This document shows, in pieces, positions 32,308 through 41,748 of a stretch of 64,000 nt of DNA. Position 1 is the first letter of the stretch, and each line of letters opens with the position of its first letter. The stretch is from a bacterium (GTDB taxonomy: Bacteria; Planctomycetota; JAFGQW01): the NCBI GenBank assembly GCA_030426805.1, contig JAUHXU010000002.1, positions 992,001 through 1,056,000 on the forward strand. The letters are read 5' to 3'. The position numbers and the translations under genes were made by a program. Under the pieces are notes generated by a model. It did not search any database, was not told the DNA's origin, and saw nothing but the letters and a program-made list of their open reading frames with translations.

Positions 32308-34905
32308 ATGAGGTCGATACTGGGGCGCGGTGCGTATACCGCGATCACGATGCTGTGGCTCGCGACGGCGAGCACGAACGCGAACGCACAGGTGAACATC
32401 GGCGGCACGATCGCCGACGGCAGCGGCGGACCGTTGTTGTCCGGCACGGTCTACGTCGTCACGTCGGCACTCAACGTCGCGACCGGAACGACGCTCACCG
32501 TGCAAGCGGGCGCGATCGTGAAGTTCCAGTCGGCGACGCGGCTGACCGTCGACGGCACGCTGCTCGTCAACGGCACGCAGCCGACGCCGGCGGTCTTCAC
32601 CGCCTACACCGATGACAGCGTCGGCGGCGACACGAACGGCGACGGCCCGTCGTCCGGCGTCGCCGGCTACTGGGACGCGCTGATCTTCAACGCGACGTCG
32701 AGCGCGAGCGTCGTTCGTCTCGCGGAGGTCCGCTACGCGTCGCGATTCGGTGCGTTCTCGAACGCTTCGATCGAGATCAACACCTCCGGCGTGACCCTCG
32801 ACCGCTGCACGATCCGCGACGGGCGCGAGGAGGGGATCGACTTCAACCGACTGCCCTCCACCGCGACGGTGACCGGGTGCACGATTCGGGACCACGGGAA
32901 GATCGCGATCCGCGACGTGCAGGTCGCGACGGTGCCCGGCTTGGTCAACAACGTCGGCAGCGGCAACGGCTCGAACTACGCCCGCGTCTGGGGCGGCAGC
33001 CTCTCCGCCGACTCGACGATCACGGCCGCGAACTGCTTCGGTGGCGCGCTCGTCCTCGCGAACAACGGGATCACGGTGCCCACGGCGCGCACGCTGACGC
33101 TCGGCGCCGGCGTCGTGATCAAGTTCTTCCAGGGCGTCGGTGTGGTCCCGATCGTCGTCGACGGGACGCTGATGTGCAACGGCACGTCGACCGCGCCGGT
33201 CGTGTTCACGTCGATCAAGGACGACACCGCGGCGGGCGACACGAACGGCGACGGCCCGTCGACCGGGGCGCGCGGTGATTGGGCGCAGATCCAGTTCAAC
33301 ACGACCGCCGACGCGAGCGTGCTCACGTGGACCGAGGTCCGCTACGGCGGCGCGCTCACGGCCGCATCGAACGCGTCGGTCGAGATCCACGGCGCCGACG
33401 TCACGATGACGAACTGCACGATCCGCGACGGCAACGAGCACGGCATCGACTTCAACGCGACACCGTCCGCGACGACCGTCACGAACTGCGCGATCGACGG
33501 TCACCGTAAGGTCGCCGTGCAGGCCGGATCGCTCGAGGCGATCCCGAACTTCGTCAACAACACCGCGTCCGGCAACGGCCAGAACTACTTCGCGATCGGC
33601 TGGGGCCAGACGACGACGAACGTCGCGATCGGTGCGCACAACATGCTCGGCGGCGCGTTCGTCGTCACTGCGTCGGTCTCGGTCCAGAACGGGCCGAAGA
33701 TCGTCGTCGGGCCGGGCGTCGTGTTCAAGATGATGCCGAACACCTTCTTCCGGTGCATCAACGGGACGATGCCGCAGATCTCCAACGGCGACCTGCTCGG
33801 CACCGCGGCCGAACCGATCGTCTTCACGTCGTTCACCGACGATTCGATCGGCGGCGACACCAACGGCGACGGTCCGTCGAGCGGCGCGCCCGGCCAGTGG
33901 CTCGGCGTCGGCTGGGACGACGGCGGAGCGGGACGTCCGTCGCGCGCCGAGCACGTGCTGATCCGCTACTGCGGTGCCGCCGGGCAGCAGGGCGGGACCG
34001 GGATCGACATGCGCGGGTTCGCCGGCGAGTCGATCCGCGTCGAGCACTCGGCCGGTCACGGGTTCGGCGCGCTCGTCGCGCAGTCCGGCCGCAACCTCGT
34101 CGCGTATCGGTGTGCGGCTTCCGGGTTCATCGCCGGCGGGAAACTCGAACACTGCACGGCCGCGTACTGTGCGACCGGCTTCGAGGTCCTCGCGGGCGCG
34201 ATGGCCCCGTGCACGCCAGTCGGGCAGCCGAGCGTGTTCAACTGCATCGCCGCGTTCTGCAACACGCCCGCCTACAAGCGCATGCACGATTGGCAGGTGA
34301 AGAACTCGTTCGGCGTCCCGACCGGCAACCAGCCGTTCGGTGGCTGCTGGCCGAACGGCGCGTCGAACGGAAACGTCGTCGGCACCGACCCGATGATGGT
34401 CGACGCGGCCAACGGCGATCTGCGGCTGAAGGCCGGTTCACCGTGCTTGAACGCCGGCGACATGCCGACCGCGATCGCCGTCGGCAAGGACGCATTCGAG
34501 AACTCCCGTGTCCTCGACCACGACCTGACCGGCACCTACCTGCCGGACATGGGCGCCTACGAGCGCTCGGTGTGGGTGATGCCGGTCGCCGGCAAGCCGA
34601 CGCTCGGCGCGACGCTCACGGCTGCGGTGCTCGGCCCGGCCGGCACGTCGATCTACGCGATCGGGCTGCTCGACCTGCCCGGCGGCGTGTCGATCGCGCC
34701 GTACGGCATCCTGACGGTCGGCAACCCCGCGACGTTCCTGTTCGTCTCGGGGCCGCGAGCGGTCGGCACGCCGTTCAACGTCGTGCTCCCCGGCGCCGCG
34801 ACCCTCGTCGGTGCGCGTTTCGGGCTGCAGACCCTGACGCTCTCGGGTGCGAATCCGTCGCGCGGCAACGTGACGAACCTCTACCGGGCGACGTTGCGCC
34901 CGTAG
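32308..34905 (+). CDS. Secreted repeat protein with right-handed beta-helix and DxNxDG loops
   Basis: 865 aa. The signal peptide (residues 1-28) ends near NANAQ; AAGGAG lies 5 nt before the ATG. Three internal repeats of about 200 residues each contain TLTVQAGAIVKF-type coils and an acidic loop GGDTNGDGPSSG (variant AGDTNGDGPSTG), and two contain CTIRDGxExGIDFN. The repeats fit a parallel beta-helix with calcium-type loops. The final roughly 105 residues form a separate beta module ending GNVTNLYRATLRP. No catalytic residues were recognised; a surface or matrix role is inference. Confidence 0.75.
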   Translation: MRSILGRGAYTAITMLWLATASTNANAQVNIGGTIADGSGGPLLSGTVYVVTSALNVATGTTLTVQAGAIVKFQSATRLTVDGTLLVNGTQPTPAVFTAYTDDSVGGDTNGDGPSSGVAGYWDALIFNATSSASVVRLAEVRYASRFGAFSNASIEINTSGVTLDRCTIRDGREEGIDFNRLPSTATVTGCTIRDHGKIAIRDVQVATVPGLVNNVGSGNGSNYARVWGGSLSADSTITAANCFGGALVLANNGITVPTARTLTLGAGVVIKFFQGVGVVPIVVDGTLMCNGTSTAPVVFTSIKDDTAAGDTNGDGPSTGARGDWAQIQFNTTADASVLTWTEVRYGGALTAASNASVEIHGADVTMTNCTIRDGNEHGIDFNATPSATTVTNCAIDGHRKVAVQAGSLEAIPNFVNNTASGNGQNYFAIGWGQTTTNVAIGAHNMLGGAFVVTASVSVQNGPKIVVGPGVVFKMMPNTFFRCINGTMPQISNGDLLGTAAEPIVFTSFTDDSIGGDTNGDGPSSGAPGQWLGVGWDDGGAGRPSRAEHVLIRYCGAAGQQGGTGIDMRGFAGESIRVEHSAGHGFGALVAQSGRNLVAYRCAASGFIAGGKLEHCTAAYCATGFEVLAGAMAPCTPVGQPSVFNCIAAFCNTPAYKRMHDWQVKNSFGVPTGNQPFGGCWPNGASNGNVVGTDPMMVDAANGDLRLKAGSPCLNAGDMPTAIAVGKDAFENSRVLDHDLTGTYLPDMGAYERSVWVMPVAGKPTLGATLTAAVLGPAGTSIYAIGLLDLPGGVSIAPYGILTVGNPATFLFVSGPRAVGTPFNVVLPGAATLVGARFGLQTLTLSGANPSRGNVTNLYRATLRP

Positions 34906-34906
34906 G

Positions 34907-35959
34907 TCAGTCGGCGATTCCGCTCCGCGGCTCGACGAGTTTGCCGCGGAGCTGACCGCACGCCGCCTGGATGTCGCGGCCGCGGCGGAACCGGATCGTC
35001 GCGTTGACGCCGAGGGCGCGAAGCCGATCGCGGAACGTGCCCTCTTCGTCGGCGCTCGGCGTTCGGAGCTCCGCCTCGTCGACCGGGTTGTAGGCGAGGA
35101 GGTTCACGGTCGCCGCGAGGCCGCTCGCGATCTTCGCGAGCGCGCGTGCGTCTTCGTCGCCGATGTTCACGTCGGCGATCATGATGTACTCGATCGTCAC
35201 GCGGCGGTCGGTCGCGCGGATGTAGGACCGCGTTGCGGCGAGGACCTTCTCGAGCGGATACTGCCGGTTGATCGGCATCAGCTCCTGGCGCAGGTCGTCG
35301 TTCGTCGCATGCAGGCTGAGCGCGAGGTTCACCGGCCGACGCAACGTCGCGAGCCGCTCGATGCCCGGCACGATCCCGACGGTCGAGACGGTGATGCGGC
35401 GCGGCGACAGCCCGAACTTCTCGCGGTCGGTCAGGCACTGGATCGACCGCATCACGTTGCCGACGTTCAGCAACGGTTCGCCCATCCCCATGTAGACGAT
35501 GTTGTGGGGCGGCGCGATCGTGCGCGCGAGCACGTGGATCTGTTCGACGATCTCGGCGGTCGTCAGGTTGCGCGTGAAGCCGGAGTAGCCGGTCGCGCAG
35601 AAGCGGCACGCGAGCGGGCAGCCCGCCTGCGACGAGATGCAGTAGGTCACGCGCTCGTGGTCGCGCATGAACACCGCTTCGATCGCGTCGCGTTCGGGCA
35701 GGCGCAGGAGGAACTTCTCGGTGACGCGCTTGCCGCTCTTCTGGCGGTGGGCGATCTCGAGCGCGCCGAACGAGTAGGTCTCGGCCAGCCGCTGCCGAAG
35801 CGGTGCCGGGAGGTTGCGCATCGCGTCGAAGTTGTCGACGAGTCGCTTGTAGACCCACTCGAAGATCTGCTTGGCGCGGAAGGAACGCTCGCTCGAACGG
35901 CCCAGGAAGCCGTTCAGCTCGTCCATCGAGACCTCGAAGATGCTCTTTTCGTATGCCAT
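34907..35959 (-). CDS. rlmN: Dual-specificity 23S rRNA/tRNA adenine-C2 methyltransferase RlmN
   Basis: 350 aa radical SAM enzyme. The iron-sulfur ligands are Cys114, Cys118 and Cys121 (CPLACRFC, CX3CX2C as in RlmN/Cfr), with MGMGEPLLN and STVGIVPGI following. Cys334 near the end (QAACGQLRG) corresponds to the methyl-carrying cysteine. It methylates A2503 of 23S rRNA and A37 of some tRNAs. A TATCCT box ends 8 bases before the ATG and there is no ribosome site, so the transcript may be leaderless. Confidence 0.95.
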   Translation of the reverse strand: MAYEKSIFEVSMDELNGFLGRSSERSFRAKQIFEWVYKRLVDNFDAMRNLPAPLRQRLAETYSFGALEIAHRQKSGKRVTEKFLLRLPERDAIEAVFMRDHERVTYCISSQAGCPLACRFCATGYSGFTRNLTTAEIVEQIHVLARTIAPPHNIVYMGMGEPLLNVGNVMRSIQCLTDREKFGLSPRRITVSTVGIVPGIERLATLRRPVNLALSLHATNDDLRQELMPINRQYPLEKVLAATRSYIRATDRRVTIEYIMIADVNIGDEDARALAKIASGLAATVNLLAYNPVDEAELRTPSADEEGTFRDRLRALGVNATIRFRRGRDIQAACGQLRGKLVEPRSGIAD

Positions 35960-35966
35960 CGCCGCA

Positions 35967-35972
35967 AGGATA
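35967..35972 (-). promoter_or_regulatory. Candidate -10 box for leaderless rlmN
   Basis: TATCCT on the minus strand, last base 8 nt from the A of the rlmN ATG. No Shine-Dalgarno sequence lies between. Confidence 0.45.
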
Positions 35973-35995
35973 GCACGTCGGCGACGCGCCTTCGG

Positions 35996-37591
35996 TCAGC
36001 CGCCGGCGTTTCGGCGCCGTCGCACCCGGGCCGTGACCCACTCGCGGTCCTCCGCGGCGAGGCCGAGGAACCAGCCGGCGACGCCGAAGACGGCGGCGAC
36101 GCCGAGCGCGAACGCGAGCTGGTGGCTGAGCCGCCAATGCGCCTCCGCGTTGGCGTCGAGCAGGAGCAGCGCGCTCGCCGTGATCGGCGCGGCGAGGACC
36201 GCGGTGCGGAGCATCGGTCCGACGGCACCGGCGAACAGGACGCCCCAGCCGACGTCGAGCTCGCGACGCACGAAGATCGGCAGCACGAAGAGGTTCGTGA
36301 TCACGAGCGGGATCGCGGTGCCGATCGCGATGCCGATCGGGCCGTGGCGAAGCCCGAGGACGATACTGAGCCCGACCTTCGCGACGGCCTGGCAGAGGTT
36401 GATCAGGGCCGGCAACCGCACGCGGCCGCTGCCGACGAGGATCGCCATCGCCGGCATCTGCAGGAACATCAGCAGGAACGACGGGGCGAGGATGATCAGG
36501 ATGTCGTGCGCCTGGGCGACGAGGCCACGGTCGAACTCGGTCGGGTCGAACATCCACGCGCCGATGAAGCCGTGCCCGGCGACGACGACGTAGGTGACCA
36601 TCGGTGCAGCCAGCAGCAGCGTGAAGCGCGCGGCTCGGGTGACCGCTGCCGTGAGCGCGGCGCGGTCGTCGCGCGCCGCCCCGGCGGCCGCATACGGTAC
36701 GAGCACCTGCGCGATCGCCCACAGCAACTGCTCCATGCCGATGATCGGCATCATCGCCGCGTTCATCAGCGGCGCGAGCGCGGCCTCAGACGTGTACTGG
36801 ACGATCATGTTGTCGGACAGCATCAGCAGCTTGCCCGAGAGACTCCACAGGACGACCCACAGGCTGAAGCCCAGGATCGCTCGGCAGGTCGCGCGGTCGG
36901 CGCCGCGGAAGCCGATCGGCAGCGCCGGCATCGAGCGCCGGAGCAGCCACGTCTGCAGCAGCCCCTTGAAGACCGACTCGGCGACGACGACGAGCCCGAG
37001 CGTGACGACGCCGTGCCCGCGGAAGACCAGCACCGCGAACGCGATCCCGCGGAGCGCGCGTGCGATCGTCGACGCACCGCGCGCGAGTTCGTAGCGTTGG
37101 GTGCCGAACAGGGCCGCGTTGAGCGGGGCGAAGAACATCTCCATCGCCCAGTGGAGCAGGATGAAGCCGAGCACGGTCGTCGCCGTCTCGAACGTGATGC
37201 CCTTGAGGGCGAGTGCGCCGGCGGGGATCACGGTCGGAATCAGCCACACCGTCGCGGCCGCGAGGGCGAAGATTGCCGCGATGCCGCCGAACATCAGCCG
37301 GCTCGCCGCCATGACGCGTCCCGCGCCGGCGAGATCGCCCTTGCCGATCGCGTGGGCGACGTGGCGGACGGTCGCGTTGTTCAACCCGAGATCGGCGAGC
37401 GAGAAGTAGATCGCGATGTTGACGAGGAGCAGCCAGTCGGCGAACACCGGCTTGGTCAGCTGCTCGTTCAGGATCGGCGTGAGCAGGAAGTTCACGCCCA
37501 TCCCGATCACGAAGTAGCCGTAGTTGGCCAGCACGTTGATCACGACCTGGCCGGGGCGGGTCGGGCGGGAAGCGTCGGATGCGTCGGCCAT
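35996..37591 (-). CDS. Oligosaccharide flippase, Wzx/MATE-like membrane protein
   Basis: 531 aa with about fourteen hydrophobic segments. The N-terminus GQVVINVLANYGYFVIGMGVNFLLTP and the DLGLNNATVRHVAHAIGKGD loop are typical of the polysaccharide transporter branch of the MOP exporters (Wzx). GGAGG is 11 nt upstream of the ATG. No glycosyltransferase cluster surrounds it here, so the transported lipid-linked sugar is unknown. It sits 36 bases upstream of rlmN, likely without coupling. Confidence 0.82.
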   Translation of the reverse strand: MADASDASRPTRPGQVVINVLANYGYFVIGMGVNFLLTPILNEQLTKPVFADWLLLVNIAIYFSLADLGLNNATVRHVAHAIGKGDLAGAGRVMAASRLMFGGIAAIFALAAATVWLIPTVIPAGALALKGITFETATTVLGFILLHWAMEMFFAPLNAALFGTQRYELARGASTIARALRGIAFAVLVFRGHGVVTLGLVVVAESVFKGLLQTWLLRRSMPALPIGFRGADRATCRAILGFSLWVVLWSLSGKLLMLSDNMIVQYTSEAALAPLMNAAMMPIIGMEQLLWAIAQVLVPYAAAGAARDDRAALTAAVTRAARFTLLLAAPMVTYVVVAGHGFIGAWMFDPTEFDRGLVAQAHDILIILAPSFLLMFLQMPAMAILVGSGRVRLPALINLCQAVAKVGLSIVLGLRHGPIGIAIGTAIPLVITNLFVLPIFVRRELDVGWGVLFAGAVGPMLRTAVLAAPITASALLLLDANAEAHWRLSHQLAFALGVAAVFGVAGWFLGLAAEDREWVTARVRRRRNAGG

Positions 37592-37677
37592 CGGCCGTGA
37601 AACCTCCAGGGGGAGTGGGCGAGGGTAGCGCCGGCTCCGGGTGCCGTCAATCGCGTGAATCGGCGCCCGCTCGCGGC

Positions 37678-37683
37678 TATCCT
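37678..37683 (+). promoter_or_regulatory. Candidate -10 box for ptsI
   Basis: GGC followed by TATCCT, 78 bases before the ATG. Confidence 0.35.
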
Positions 37684-37761
37684 TGCCTCTTCGTCACCCG
37701 GGGCGGTTTGCCTGCAGTCCGGGGCTCCGAGGACGACTGACGCTACGGAGAACGCCGTCGC

Positions 37762-39540
37762 ATGACCGAGTCGACGCCCGAAACCGGCCCCGGGTCCGGC
37801 CCCGAGGCCGGTGAAGTCCGGCTACGCGGACTGCCGGTTTCCCCGGGAATCGCGGTGGGGCGCGTCTACCTGATCGGCTTGCCGGTCGGGGAGAAGGGGC
37901 GGACGGCCATCAAGCCGGGCGAGATCGAGGCCGAGCTCGCGGCGATGCGCGCGGCGGTCGAGGAGTTGTCGGGCGAACTCGAGCGGCTCGCCGATGCCGC
38001 GACCGGCCCGGAACAGGGGATCCTGCGAGCGCACCTGATGTTGCTCGAAGATCCCGCGCTGCTCGGCGAGATCGAGCGGCGGATCGCCGAGGGACAGCAG
38101 AGCCTCGGCGCGTCGATCCTCGACGTGATCGCGACCTACGAATCGATGTTCGAGCGCTTCGACGATCACATGATTCGCGAGCGTGCACTCGACATCAAGG
38201 ACGTCTGCATCCAACTGCTGAACGTGCACGTCGATCGGTGCCAACGCACGCTGCTGACGCCGGACGAACCGATCATCGTCGCGGCGCGCGAGCTGCTCCC
38301 GTCGCAAACGGCGCGCCTGGATCGAGGCAAGCTGCTCGGCATCGTGTCGGAGCGCGGGGGGATGACGTCGCACACCGCGATCCTCGCCCGCTCGTTCGGG
38401 ATCCCGGCCGTGTGCGGCGTGCCGGATCTGCTGCCGGCGTTGCACCCCGCGGCGATGGTCGTCATCGACGGGACCACCGGCGACGTGGTCGTCGATCCCG
38501 ACGACGCGACGATCGAACGGTATCGCGCACGTCGTGACGCGCTCGCGGCCGAGCGACTCGCCGTGGAGCCGGTGGACCGTGGTCCGCTCGCGACCGCCGA
38601 CGGCACGCCGATCCAGGTGCTCGCGAACATCAACCGACCCGACGACCTCGCGCTCGATTCGATGGGCTTGGCCGAGGGCGTGGGGCTGTTTCGCACCGAG
38701 TACTACTTCATGACGTCGCGACGCCTGCCCTCCGAGGAGGAGCAGTATCAGCAGTATCGCGACGTGCTCGAACGCGCGGACGGCCGCGAGGTGATCATCC
38801 GCACGGTCGATGCCGGCGGTGACAAGGCGATCCACTACCTCGATCCGGGGCACGAAGACAACCCGATGATGGGGAGCCGCTCGATCCGGCTCTGCCTGCG
38901 CAAGCCGGAGGTCATCCTCCCGCAGATCCGCGCGATTCTCCGTGCGGCGATGCACGGCGAAGCGCGTTTGATGTTCCCGCTCGTCAGCACGCGCAGCGAG
39001 TTGGAGGCCGCGACCGCGTTGGTCGCGCAGGCGCGCGAGTCACTGCGCAACGACGGTGTGGAGCATCGGAGTGACGTTCCGATCGGACTGCTGATCGAGG
39101 TCCCGGCGGCGGCGCTCAACCTCGAGAGTCTCCTGCCGTTGCTCGACTTCGTCAGCGTCGGCACGAACGATCTGACGCAGTTCACGCTCGCGGTCGATCG
39201 CGGAAACCCGGCGGTGTCGCACCTCTACCAGCCGTTGCACCCCGCGGTACTGCGACTGCTCGCCCACGTCGCACGCGTCGCGCGGTCGACCGGCACACCG
39301 GTCTCGATGTGTGGCGAGATGGCGAGCGATCCGGACCACGCGGCCCTGTTGATCGGGCTCGGCTACCGACGCTTGAGCGTGTCGCCGTACCTCTTGCCGG
39401 AGTTGCGACGCCGAATCTCCCGAATCGACCTGTCCGCCGCGCGGCGGCTCGCGGCCCGGGCGCTTCGATCGGGCTCGAATCGCGAGATCAAGTCGCTCCT
39501 CGAAGCCGAGAACCGACGCCTGACCGGCAGTGGGTCGTGA
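37762..39540 (+). CDS. ptsI: Phosphoenolpyruvate-protein phosphotransferase (PTS enzyme I)
   Basis: 592 aa. Phospho-acceptor His204 lies in ERGGMTSHTAILAR, and the PEP-binding part has EGVGLFRTEYYFMTS, DGREVIIRTVDAGGDK and, near the end, SVGTNDLTQFTLAVDR and SMCGEMASDP. All catalytic residues appear intact. The first 19 residues are a Pro/Gly/Glu tail absent from standard enzyme I. No HPr gene is next to it; an EIIA of the nitrogen type follows after 109 bases, so the pair points to a regulatory phosphorelay rather than sugar import. Confidence 0.95.
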   Translation: MTESTPETGPGSGPEAGEVRLRGLPVSPGIAVGRVYLIGLPVGEKGRTAIKPGEIEAELAAMRAAVEELSGELERLADAATGPEQGILRAHLMLLEDPALLGEIERRIAEGQQSLGASILDVIATYESMFERFDDHMIRERALDIKDVCIQLLNVHVDRCQRTLLTPDEPIIVAARELLPSQTARLDRGKLLGIVSERGGMTSHTAILARSFGIPAVCGVPDLLPALHPAAMVVIDGTTGDVVVDPDDATIERYRARRDALAAERLAVEPVDRGPLATADGTPIQVLANINRPDDLALDSMGLAEGVGLFRTEYYFMTSRRLPSEEEQYQQYRDVLERADGREVIIRTVDAGGDKAIHYLDPGHEDNPMMGSRSIRLCLRKPEVILPQIRAILRAAMHGEARLMFPLVSTRSELEAATALVAQARESLRNDGVEHRSDVPIGLLIEVPAAALNLESLLPLLDFVSVGTNDLTQFTLAVDRGNPAVSHLYQPLHPAVLRLLAHVARVARSTGTPVSMCGEMASDPDHAALLIGLGYRRLSVSPYLLPELRRRISRIDLSAARRLAARALRSGSNREIKSLLEAENRRLTGSGS

Positions 39541-39600
39541 GCGTTCGGGCGATTTCGTCCGCAGGCCGAAGAACAGTGGAAAACGGAAAGCGGGCGGGGC

Positions 39601-39606
39601 TATGCT
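39601..39606 (+). promoter_or_regulatory. Candidate -10 box for the EIIA gene
   Basis: GGGC followed by TATGCT, 43 bases before the ATG at 39650, suggesting its own promoter. Confidence 0.35.
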
Positions 39607-39649
39607 TCGCTCCGACACCCCGCCCGAACCGTGGAGGCAAACCCGACCG

Positions 39650-40129
39650 ATGACGGATTCCTCGTTGCCCGCAGTCTTCCCGAAGAAGGTGATCACCGAC
39701 AACCTCGAGGCGACCGATCCCGAGGGCGTGATCCGCGAACTGGTCGACCTGATGGTCTCCGCGGGAACGATCGACGCGGCGTCGGTCGACGACCTCGTCG
39801 CGACGCTTCTCGTGCGCGAGCGCGAGGGGTCGACCGGCATCGGTGGCGGTGTCGGGATTCCGCACATCAAGACCGACCTGCACGACACCGTCGTCGGCGC
39901 GATCGGTCGCAGTGAACACGGCGTGGACTTCAACGCGGTGGACGGCGAGCCCGTCTACCTGTTCTTCCTGTTCTTCGTCCCGAAGGACCAGCCGGACGTG
40001 CACCTCGAACTCTTGCGCAAGATCAGCTCGATGGTGCGCAACAAGCTCTACTGCCAGTTCATGCGCAACGCCAAGCGCAAGGGCGACATCCACGACGTGC
40101 TCAAGGAGTTCGAAGAGCAGGTCGGGTAG
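39650..40129 (+). CDS. PTS EIIA protein, nitrogen-regulatory (Ntr/fructose) type
   Basis: 159 aa. The single EIIA domain has the phospho-acceptor His72 in STGIGGGVGIPHIKTD and the following DFNAVDGEPVYLFFLFFVP, as in PtsN. No EIIB or EIIC is attached. GGAGG lies about 13 nt upstream of the ATG. A role in carbon/nitrogen or potassium signalling, fed by the adjacent enzyme I, is inferred from context. Confidence 0.88.
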   Translation: MTDSSLPAVFPKKVITDNLEATDPEGVIRELVDLMVSAGTIDAASVDDLVATLLVREREGSTGIGGGVGIPHIKTDLHDTVVGAIGRSEHGVDFNAVDGEPVYLFFLFFVPKDQPDVHLELLRKISSMVRNKLYCQFMRNAKRKGDIHDVLKEFEEQVG

Positions 40130-40155
40130 GTCGGGCGCGTCGCTCCCTCGCGTTG

Positions 40156-41262
40156 TTACTGCGCCGCGCGCAGCTGCGCACGCTCGTCGACGACGTGCTC
40201 GACGATCTTCCACAGCGGCGTCTGCGCGTAGGCCGTCACCGACTCCGGCACGTCGACCGGGCCGCGGAAGCGCAGGTGTCCGGTCGCGTCGACGACCACG
40301 AACATCGGCGCGCGGTCGACGCCGTGACGGATCGCGAGTTCGTGCAGCCGCCCCCAGGCGTCGCCCGCCTCGATCCACGGGTCTCGCTGCTCGGCGACGC
40401 GTGTCCGCAGGCGCTTGAGGTCGCCGTCGAGGCAGACCCCGAAGACGTGCAGGCCGCGCGAGCCGTGGTTCTGACGCATCACGCCGACGAGCGAACGGAT
40501 CCGGTCCAGCTCGGCCGTACGAGACGACCAGTAGCACACGACGTAGACGTCACCGGCGAGGCGACGCGTGTCGATCGGGGTCTTGCCGTCGGTCGCGGTG
40601 ATCGCGAAGGCCGGCGCGGGTGAGCCCGGCTCGAGGGCCTTCGGGTCCTGCCGCACGAGGCGCTGCCAGCACTGGCGGCGATAGGTGCCGTCGTCGCCGG
40701 ACGCGCCGTGGCGGAGGTAGTCGGTCTTCACCTTGCCGTCGCTCATCCCGGCGAGTTCGAGGTAGGCGCGTGCCCGGCTGTCGGCGTCCGTCTTCGGGTC
40801 CGAAGCGGTCTCGAGGAGGAGCGCGCGCGCCTGCACCGGATCGTGCTTGCGGTAGACGCCGGCCAACGCGAACTTCGCGTCGCGTTCGAGCGATGCGTCA
40901 CCCGACGTCAGGAGCACCATCTTGAGCAGCGACGCCGCCTCGTCGTGGCCGTCGCGGTAGAGGAGCGTGCGTGCGAGCATCAGGCGGCCGCGGTGCGCCT
41001 CGTCCGCCAACGGGTAGCGGGTGAGGAAGCGGCGCAGTTCGCGCTCGCGGCGCTGCAGGAACTGTTGCGACATCTCGCGGTATTCGTCGCCGTCGAGGTG
41101 CCGAAACGCCCGCACGAATCGCCGCTCGGCCTCTTCGCCGTAGTCGCCGACGATTCGACGGAGTTCGTCCGCTGCACTCGGTCGCGTTTGGGCGATCGCG
41201 AGATCGGCGATCGAGACGAGCGCGATCGTCAGCGCTGCAAAGTGGAATGCCCGTGCGTTCAT
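40156..41262 (-). CDS. Exported thioredoxin-fold (TlpA-like) protein lacking the CxxC pair
   Basis: 368 aa. A signal peptide ends near DLAIAQ (residue about 25). Residues 35-200 are helical and repeat-like (tetratricopeptide style, REMSQQFLQRRERELRR, ARALLLETASDPKTD). The C-terminal 150 residues follow TlpA/AhpC architecture: PGSPAPAFAITATDGK, VYVVCYWSSRTAELDRIR, FGVCLDGD, APMFVVVDATGHLRFRG. The normal WCxxC is replaced by WSSRT, so thiol redox activity is unlikely. Start at 41262 is the methionine that gives the signal peptide. Confidence 0.7.
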   Translation of the reverse strand: MNARAFHFAALTIALVSIADLAIAQTRPSAADELRRIVGDYGEEAERRFVRAFRHLDGDEYREMSQQFLQRRERELRRFLTRYPLADEAHRGRLMLARTLLYRDGHDEAASLLKMVLLTSGDASLERDAKFALAGVYRKHDPVQARALLLETASDPKTDADSRARAYLELAGMSDGKVKTDYLRHGASGDDGTYRRQCWQRLVRQDPKALEPGSPAPAFAITATDGKTPIDTRRLAGDVYVVCYWSSRTAELDRIRSLVGVMRQNHGSRGLHVFGVCLDGDLKRLRTRVAEQRDPWIEAGDAWGRLHELAIRHGVDRAPMFVVVDATGHLRFRGPVDVPESVTAYAQTPLWKIVEHVVDERAQLRAAQ

Positions 41263-41380
41263 CGTCTCATTCCCGTCCCTGAGCCCGGTCATGGGCCCCT
41301 GTCCGTGGTCTCTCTACGGAACGGCTTTCGGCATCTGAGCCGCGCGAGTTGACCCCGTCTCGAAACGAGCCGGGGTGCGG

Positions 41381-41734
41381 TCAGGCGTCGTCGGGAATGT
41401 TCGTCTGGATTCGTCGGGCGCCGGGCGTCGCGTCGAGCACGCGGTCGGCGATCCACGCGACCGTCCGCGCGACGCCGGCGGTACGCTCGACCGGCGTCGT
41501 CGGCTCGATCCGGACCGAGACGTGCCCCTCCTGCTTGCGCTCGATCCGGGTCAGGAACGAGCGATTCACGCCGCCCTCGACGACGGTCGACTCGACGAGG
41601 AGGGTCTGTCCGTCGCGGCCGAGGAAGACGCCGCGCGTCTTGCGGACACCCGCGCCGGTCTGCACGGCGGTCGGCTCGAGCGCCTGCTGCAAGTCGGCCG
41701 CATCGATCGCGCCCTCCAACAGAACGTGTGGCAT
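41381..41734 (-). CDS. Hypothetical protein, 117 aa
   Basis: I do not recognise the family. The sequence is soluble and beta-rich in look (RGVFLGRDGQTLLVESTVVEG, GHVSVRIEPTTPVE). It begins 14 bases after the GT-C/TPR membrane protein gene on the same strand, with GAGGAG upstream of the ATG, so they probably share a transcript. Confidence 0.6.
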   Translation of the reverse strand: MPHVLLEGAIDAADLQQALEPTAVQTGAGVRKTRGVFLGRDGQTLLVESTVVEGGVNRSFLTRIERKQEGHVSVRIEPTTPVERTAGVARTVAWIADRVLDATPGARRIQTNIPDDA

Positions 41735-41748
41735 CGGGGTCTCGCTCC

